The notes under the pieces were generated by a model, which was not told the DNA's origin, did no database searches, and worked only from the letters and a program-made list of their open reading frames with translations. Position numbers and translations under genes: made by a program. This document shows, piece by piece, positions 57,136 through 64,000 of a stretch of DNA of 64,000 nt. The stretch's first letter is position 1. Every line of letters starts with the position of its first letter. Origin of the DNA: Pestalotiopsis fici W106-1 (taxonomy: Eukaryota; Ascomycota; Sordariomycetes; Amphisphaeriales; Sporocadaceae); assembly GCF_000516985.1 (NCBI RefSeq), contig NW_006917091.1, positions 6,363,521-6,427,520 of the forward strand, written 5' to 3'.

Positions 57136-58685
57136 CTAATCGTCGTCGTCATCGTCACCCCTGGCGCGGCGGTTGTCCTGTCCCTCCTTACGGATAGGTA
57201 TCTTAATCCCTTGGTTGGCAAAGCATTTGCTCAGTGGTGTACTTTCACAGACTCCAGGGAATTTCTTTGCAGAGTAAACCTGGAAAGGCGCACTGTAAGT
57301 CACTGCAAGGATTGGTACCCTGCCCGTGTTGACCTTCAGAGGATCACTGGTCTGCTGGTTGCCTTGAGTGTTTGGCACACCGACACAGGAAAAAGAAAAG
57401 CGCAGCCTAGGCAGTCGTGAGATTTCACGCGGAAAATAAACAGGGAGTGAGTCTCGCTTACCTGAACCAGCCTTCCGTTCTCACACTCAAGTCTTGCAAA
57501 ACGAACCAAACACCAACTTTGCCGTCGACATCGTCAAGTCTATTTCCACTTGACACGAGACTCCCAATCAGGTTGCGACTATACATTCCGTTAGGCTGCT
57601 GACCGCCTACAGAGTTGTTACGTCCCGCAACCATGTCCTGCTGCTGACCGAGGCCTTGACTAATCTGCTGGGGATACCGTGCTGCATAGGGTGCATGTGC
57701 AGCAGGTTGATGAGACGCGACCATGTGAGGTAAGGCATGAGGCATTGCATGCGACCGGTAATCGGCATAGCCAGCTGGGGCAAATCCATCGTATTGTTGT
57801 GATGGGTAGGCGTGTGTGTGAGGCTGTTCGGCCATACCTGTGACATTGTCAGCTCTACCTTGGTCAGTGCCTTGGGTTGGAGATCTGTGCATACCATAGA
57901 CCAAAGCATTTTTGTCCAAGTCTCTGTACGAATATGTGGACATGGAACCCGTCGTAGACGGTGAGTTTGGTGACGGCTTGGCGAGGTTGCATTCACTGGT
58001 GCCTTCGGCATTCCAGAGATCCACGGACAAAATCATCATCTGATGTTCAATTTGGCTGAGAAAACTTGTCAGCATGGAATTTTGACTACCGACGTGCAGA
58101 CAAAATTACTTCACGTCAACCTCTCTCTTCGTCTGATCATCAATGACTATTAGCCTGATGCAGGGAGGAGGCGTAATAGGTCTGCGATCCTTATCGCCAA
58201 AGCCGCACATCCTGGCGCGTTGTGGCTGCTGTTCGCATATGAGTCTGGAGTGAGTATTAGCAAAATTTTCTGCGCAATACAGAAGCGGGTGTATCTGACT
58301 TGTATGTCCAGGTTCCATCTGACTTAGAGATATCCCGAGGAGACGGGTGCTGTGGCGGCGGCCGTTCATGATCCGCGGCATTGCCCGGAGTCTGAGTGCC
58401 CGGAGCGGCGAGTGGGCCACTGCCATTCTCCGCCCGAGCGGGCTCAAGCGCATGGTCTCTCATACCCTGAATGGGAGGAGGGCGAGGCATTTGGGTAGCA
58501 TTTGGGTCCTGGTAGAAGCCCTGGTGCGGCATAGCCGGATGCGCATGATGCTGGTGTAAATGGTGGACGTGGGCAGGCGGCGGCGGATTGCTATGATGGT
58601 ATTGCAGCGGGGCATGCTGCAGTGAGCGCTGCGGCTGCGGTGGGTGTTGCGGATGTTGACCGCCGGGCGCTTGATACGGGTTCAT
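57136..58685 (-). CDS. velB: Velvet-family regulator VelB
   Basis: Model: complement(join(57136..57406, 57462..58055, 58110..58244, 58300..58685)), 461 aa. Introns are 55, 54 and 55 nt, all phase 2, with GTCAGA, GTAATT and GTAAGC donors. VelB forms the VeA-VelB-LaeA and VelB-VosA complexes that couple light, sexual or asexual development and secondary metabolism, shuttling into the nucleus and binding DNA through the velvet fold. Diagnostic stretches are [18 protein letters not shown] (about 133-150), [63 protein letters not shown] and [20 protein letters not shown]. The velvet domain is interrupted by a Gln/His/Pro/Ala-rich insert of about 130-150 residues, a known VelB feature. The N-terminus (1-128) is His/Pro-rich and the C-terminus ends in an Asp run. 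The ATG at 58685 is the first in frame, although the frame is open and ATG-free for about 97 codons upstream, including a Gln tract. Confidence 0.95.
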
Positions 58686-58762
58686 GATGAGAATAGCTCC
58701 TTCGATGTCCAATTCTCTGCGCGCAAAGAGTAATAACCCCAAGAGGCGGCAAAGGACGTCCG

Positions 58763-58795
58763 GTTGCTGCTGCTGCTGCTGCCGCTGCTGCTCTT
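58763..58795. repeat. CTG/CAG trinucleotide repeat in the velB leader
   Basis: A CTG-rich run (CAG on the velB strand), interrupted once by CCG, about 80-110 bp upstream of the velB start codon. Confidence 0.8.
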
Positions 58796-60467
58796 GCTCA
58801 GGCAGGAAAGATTGTGGAGTACTGTAGTCCTTTGCGCAACGAGGGGAAGGGCCTTTGCAATATACTAATAGTACATAAGAAATGCTCCCAACTTGCCAAG
58901 TGGCGATCAAAACCTGCACCGTGGGTTGTAACAGGACAAATGATGAGTTTTGAGTCTTTTTTTCTTCTCCTCTCAAAGCAGAGAGGCGTTCAGAGCCGGG
59001 GCTTGAAATGTTCTGCAGTCAATCCAGTAGGTAAGCATGGAAGCAGCCGCGACATAGGGCGTGGCGGCTTCCTGTCAAATATGGTGCAGAAGGGTAAGGC
59101 AGGAGGTCAAGCCTGGGAGAGGCGCAACTTTAATCCACATGGGCAGGTTCCATGTATCTTGGCTGTACCTACTGCAACGTCGAGCAGTAGTGGATTCGAG
59201 TTAGTCGGATGGGCAAGTCAACCAGGGGGTAACTCAATTCATCCCAAGTGCTACCAAAAGGTGAAGGGTACATAGGACCTGTAGGTAGGGGTACATCAAT
59301 GGCCAGGTATTGATTGATTGCCGCAATATGTACACTAAGGCAGGCGCTTGACGTACATACCTACATAGTATCTTGCACAATGTAAAAACAGCATTATGGA
59401 CTTGCAGATAAGGTATGAAAGACCACATGGGCAGGCAGCACGCATGCGGGAGGAGTGGGCATATGAGAATGCTGTTTAGGAGGTGGGAAAATCTGGCAGG
59501 TAATGAATTTCTATTCCGTAACAAAGGTAAAGTTTTGAGAGCAGTCCAGACTGTAAGAATAAAAAGGGAGGAGATTCCAGGGCATCAATGATGGACACCA
59601 GGTGCCGAAGTACACTACCAAATGTACTTAGTATACATACCCATCGAATCAATTACCCGTCGCTAGCCCACTTCCAACTCACTTCACACTCCACTCAAGA
59701 TGCTGACCCCAACATTCGCTGAACCACAATCGCCGTCTTTTCTCCGTCGTCTGTCTGCCACTGAGATGCATACTATGTATATCGTGAAGTACATGACCTT
59801 CTCACGGTACATGCCTATCAGGCAAAGGCAGCGCCCCCAGTTTTAGGGTTTCGCAATAATCGGGGTTGTGCGAAGAGGCTTAAGGGGGTTAAGAGCAGCC
59901 AATCGGTGAGTTAAGAAGTTGGCTTTCGAATGGGCTGTGCGCCCACCTACCGCGAGCGACCAAAGGACTCGACTCCAGTCAGGAGAGAGTCAGTGCTCCG
60001 TCCTGCTTGATACACACGCTGCTCAAGGGTTGACCAGAATCATTTTGTACCCCATCTATCCAGGGGTAGTTAGTACATGCATGCACACCTGAAGTGTACA
60101 TACTCCCCATCCCCAGTCAATCAGTCAATCCATCCCTCATTAAGTGAAAGAATGAGAGAGTGAGTGCCAGGTGTGCGCATTGCATTTCGGTTTGCAAGCA
60201 AGGATTTTCCCATATCGTAGTGTATGTACTATGTAAAATCTACGAAGTAGCACACTTGTGTGTATCACACACACAGCCGACCATCAGCCATTCATGGCCC
60301 ATGCTGCTGCAATTTGTAGAGTGCATGCAAGCCTGCAAGCATGTAACCTGGCCTGGCATGTGGATTGATGCGCATTGCACAACAACGTTGAGAGGTGGGG
60401 AGGCTCGGGAGATGCAGCTTGATATCCGACATTAGGGTGGGGCTGTAATACGTACATGAAAAGATAT

Positions 60468-60483
60468 ACACACACACACACAC
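60468..60483. repeat. (CA)n microsatellite
   Basis: About eight CA units, followed by a further short TTACACACA stretch. Confidence 0.8.
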
Positions 60484-60773
60484 TTACACACATGGAAACG
60501 AAAAGTTGGATAAGGCCAAGTAGATACTTTTATAAACATCATATTGTCGCGCTTCGATCAGCTCGAAGGATCTTTCATTAATACGTGAATCGAGACACAA
60601 GACTTTGCTGCCAATGCAACAAAACTGGCTTGCATATAGGAAAGTTGATGGAAAGATTTTCTTTTCACTATATATTCATGCTATAGTCGCCTTGAAATTT
60701 CTGAGCTACTCGGTTCGTGACTTTTCTCCATAGAGAAATCATTTTAGTTTTCTACTTTATGTGTTTTCACATT

Positions 60774-61214
60774 CTACGCGCTATGAATTACCCTCCATTC
60801 ATCCTCGTTTATCGTTCCAGCCAAACTCTTCCACGAGCTTCGAGATCTTGACACCACCATTTCTTCTAGTTGAACAGCATGGATGGCAAAAAAGTCAGTG
60901 GTATCCTCGGGGTTGAAGCCTTGGAGGGTCTGTATGCGAACTTGTTCCTCGCTGTAATCTGTACAGGTTGCTGCGGTGTATCGAGCGGAGAGGACGTGGG
61001 CAACACCCTTGTAGACGATCATGTTGACCATTCCCTGGACGTGCTTCTGGCTGAAAATGACGGATTTCCCCATTAGCTCACGTCCATGGGGAAGGCACAA
61101 GCTTGAAGTAAGACCATTCAAGTAAGGATACAAGAGGGATATGACGAATACCAATGCCCTTGTAGAGCGCTGTGTCCATATAGCAAGGCTTAACAATATC
61201 CACTTCAGTGCCAC
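60774..61214 (-). other. Possible exon or gene fragment, unidentified
   Basis: An open frame of 146 codons that begins with GTG, with no ATG until well inside. It is open farther upstream to a TAA at about 61287-61289. The translation has a protein-like character: KIFKAPDDVTGRNGVERVAL just upstream, a hydrophobic stretch (ALVFVISLLYPYL), then ELMGKSVIFSQKHVQGMVNM. It ends normally in TAG after EDEWRVIHSA. I do not recognise the family. It could be the last exon of a spliced gene whose first exons I could not find, or a decayed remnant. Confidence 0.3.
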
Positions 61215-64000
61215 TCGCTCAACGCCATTGCGGCCGGTAACATCGTCCGGGGCTTTGAAGATCTTGAGGGAATAGACATCACTCAGAGCTTACGAGACTG
61301 AGCCCGAGCATGTGCCAAGACTCGTAGGGCTTAGGACGGTGCACTGAGGAGCGAAGAACTCCAAGTGCTGTCAGTGGTGACTGCATACATGGTCCAGCTC
61401 TATATGACTTTGTTGGATGCTGTCGTAGTAACACGGTCCGATTATGAACTAGTCAGGTAATGTTTGAAACCATGGACAACGCATGCGCGGGAGGCAGTGA
61501 TGAATTATTATCTATTGCTGGAGGTGTACCATTTACGGAAGCGACTAGACAGGAATCTGGTATGCTTGTGAGAAGGGGGAAATGTCATGGAAAGAATTCG
61601 TGTTGTAGATCCCGCGCGCTTCACAGACGTAAATATACTTTACCTACCTGTATCATATGTGAAATGCCGGCAGACATGACCTCGCGCCGCCGCAACGCAT
61701 GGATAGCCAGCCTACACTTAAGGTACTGCTCCTTAGGGTCGCGCTAAGTACGGGGGCTAATGTAGTCACTAATCATGGGGGTTCTGAATGTGCCTGGTAG
61801 GAGGTAGACTTTGGCCAACTAGAGACGCAATGGCACGCCAGAACTCATCACTTTTGGAAGCAATTGCGCCGTCTAGAAGTCCTTTATTTTCAACCATTAC
61901 TGGATCCAAGGACTTGAGTTAGACAGACCCAGCACACCGGTTGGATTGAGAATGTGATGAGCAGCAACCTTTTCGAGATTCAATGCAACTACCAATATTA
62001 GGTAGGTACACATATCATACACATCGATTTGGATATACATTTCCTCATAAAACTAACTGAAAGAGAACCACGACCCAGGCCTCTGGACCAACTCCGACTG
62101 GGTCATTCCATTTTTTGCATGGTTCAGGGGTGGTCGCAGTGAATCCAAGTAGTGATACCTGTGTCATGGGAATCCTTTCCCGTCCTGATCTTCCCAGGGC
62201 CCCGGAAAGGTTGCAATTGGGGCCCGTCGGCTCGAAATTTGTCATTTACCACTCCCGAGACCTTTTCCCCCCAAAGGCCAAGAGCAGAAATAACATTGAG
62301 GGTTAGTGGTCAGCTTTGTCTTGCTTTGGATGTTGGATCAATGGTCAAGTCCATCTAAGTAGTACACTGCAAGCATAAGGAGGAGGCCTAGGGCGATGTC
62401 CCAAGCACTTTGCTTTGAATATCAAGGCCAATTGACAAATGCTTGGCATCTTTTTTTCTTTTTTTCTTCTATTCCGCCGTGCCTCAAGCCAACACCCCAA
62501 CTCTTGATGGATCAATCACTACAGTTCTGCGTACCTCAATCACTTGATCTCATTTTCCGAAAACGGCCAACGTCAGGCAGTTTCTGCAAGACCTTTTCTT
62601 CTTCTTCTTTTCCTTCCGGGTGGCATTCATGCACAAAAACAAACAAACAAACCACTTTGCCGTGGCCAGTACTCTATACCATCCGGGGACATTGTGGAGA
62701 TGAGGTTCCATTGCTACAACATTGGCATTGGGATGGCAACAAGCATTTCAATTCACCGTGGCCCAACTTGCAAGGTCTTGTTCATGGATGCAGCCCGTCG
62801 TCAGCCATACAAACGATTCATTGGCCTTGTTGATTTATTAGGGTGCCCAGGCTACAGCTAGGATCGAAGCAACATATATGGCCGCCTGCTCATCATCCAC
62901 CTCCCGCCAGCTAGCAACTACATTGATGTACAAACTTGGGTTGCCGGCTAGAGATTTATGTTCTTGTGACAAGCGAGTCTCTCGGCTGGGTCGTCCAACT
63001 CCAGTGGATGACTTCCCATATTTGGCATATATTGCAGCGTGCCCTTGATACAAGCGTGTATGCGGCGGCGGTTTTCTTTTTGTCCGAGCTTTTGACAAGA
63101 CTCCGTTTTTTCTTTCTTCTCTCCCCAAACGGTTATCACGCGGCCTTCTATGATGCTATCTATGCTGACGCGACGCGGGTCCCTGTCTGCTTAATCGACT
63201 ATCCAAGGACTTCAATGCAACAACGTTGCAGATCGTCCATGCAAGTCGGCGTTCAATTAGATCCCCTCCCATGCCATCTTTGAATTTTCTTCCCACCTCC
63301 AGCTCTCGTCACGTAGTCATGTACCGAGCCCGCTTGCATAGTACCATGTACATGCAAAATCCCGCTCTTCGCCAAACATGCTGATGGTCAGTCCGCAACA
63401 GCTCCAAGCAAGCGCCTTGTCTTGTTCTTGTTGATCGCTTCGGGTGACGAAGCCCAAAGCTTCTTTCTCATTTCCAATGGGGAACCCCTTAAGTGACCTT
63501 GAGGTCATTGCTTTTTATGCACCATCGAATAAAGACGGCATCTTGGAAAGGGTCGTCGACCTTCTCGCTTGTCTTCCAGGCTTTTGTTCAAGGTTGTGTG
63601 AATGATTTGCATCTTCACTGTGGATGTTGTACAACCTCACGACGCACGTAGCCCTTTGGTGTTTCCACGGGTCCCCATGTGGCGGTGAATGCTTTAGGCA
63701 GGAAGAGTGTGAAATTGCAACCTGAGGCTCAGCATTTGTGCTGCGAGTCCAGTGATTGTCCTGGGAGCCAGTACATTAGAATTGGGCGTTCCAGTTACTA
63801 TCGTCATGCTGGTGTCTCAAGACGGCTCCTATACAATCCCCAAACATCTACAGAGTCCATCGTTAAGCTGGTACTCTTGACGAAGCAAGACATGCTACAC
63901 CCAACCCAATGGTTCGTCCAACGCCCTCATTCAACACCAGCACCACTGTGCAACCAATAGACGATCAAGTCTCCAAACCTGCCGAGACCCAAAAAAAAAA
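61215..64000. other. Gene-poor end of the window
   Basis: About 2.8 kb without a supported gene. Short open frames at 61460, 62396, 62544, 62936 and 63679 show no recognisable motif or consistent splice structure. The window ends in a run of ten A residues. Confidence 0.4.

Larger units (their letters stand above)
58686..60773. other. Spacer upstream of velB
   Basis: About 2.1 kb including the velB promoter and leader. A CTG/CAG microsatellite lies at about 58763-58795. No gene is recognised in the remainder, which has TAGGTA words and short CA runs. Confidence 0.45.

Noticed and set aside
62396..62861. Two overlapping open frames near the window end
   Set aside because: No motif, no homology-like pattern and no splice continuity. 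Phe-rich runs come from T tracts.
63991..64000. Terminal A10 run as a poly(A) or contig end
   Set aside because: Too short to interpret, and the window edge is arbitrary.

Overview
This is a window of nuclear chromosome from a filamentous ascomycete, most likely a sordariomycete (Hypocreales is a guess from protein flavour). The evidence is short introns (about 50-80 nt, GTRNGT donors, CTRAY branch points, YAG acceptors), a Zn(II)2Cys6 transcription factor, a velvet-family regulator, a Woronin-body tether (leashin-like) giant protein, and long gene-poor spacers holding TAGGTA-type words. No transposon, CRISPR array, rRNA or convincing tRNA was seen. Exon boundaries were worked out by hand from splice signals and reading-frame continuity. 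No transcript or database evidence was available.

Layout. 0-10.5 kb: a SulP sulfate permease (+), a SWIM zinc-finger protein (-) and a secreted GH16 beta-glucanase (-), separated by long spacers. 12.8-18.8 kb: a four-exon MYND zinc-finger protein (-) that only appears once three introns are removed, then a Golgi GT34 mannosyltransferase of the MNN10/MNN11 type (+). 20.3-40.0 kb: one huge gene (+) of 6,557 codons with an uninterrupted 18.2-kb first exon and a 75-nt intron before a conserved coiled-coil C-terminal exon. It matches the leashin (LAH) or 'involucrin repeat' proteins that tether Woronin bodies. 40.9-45.5 kb: an F-box-like protein (+) and a four-exon Zn2Cys6 transcription factor (-), convergent.

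48.0-58.7 kb is the densest part. A helical-repeat, probably mitochondrial protein (-) is divergent from uroporphyrinogen decarboxylase (hem12, +). hem12 runs tail-to-tail into a GNAT acetyltransferase (-) with 34 bp between the stop codons. These are followed by a small GRGG-repeat (DUF3602/Par32-like) protein (-) and velB (-). From 58.7 kb to the end only one weak ORF fragment is present.

The genes look like an ordinary mix of housekeeping, cell-wall and regulatory functions, not a biosynthetic cluster. The standout is the leashin-like gene. It carries at least five repeat families, including an exact 48-49-residue tandem block and about 25 acidic/aromatic/polylysine cassettes, plus six isolated Ala/Gly-rich segments.
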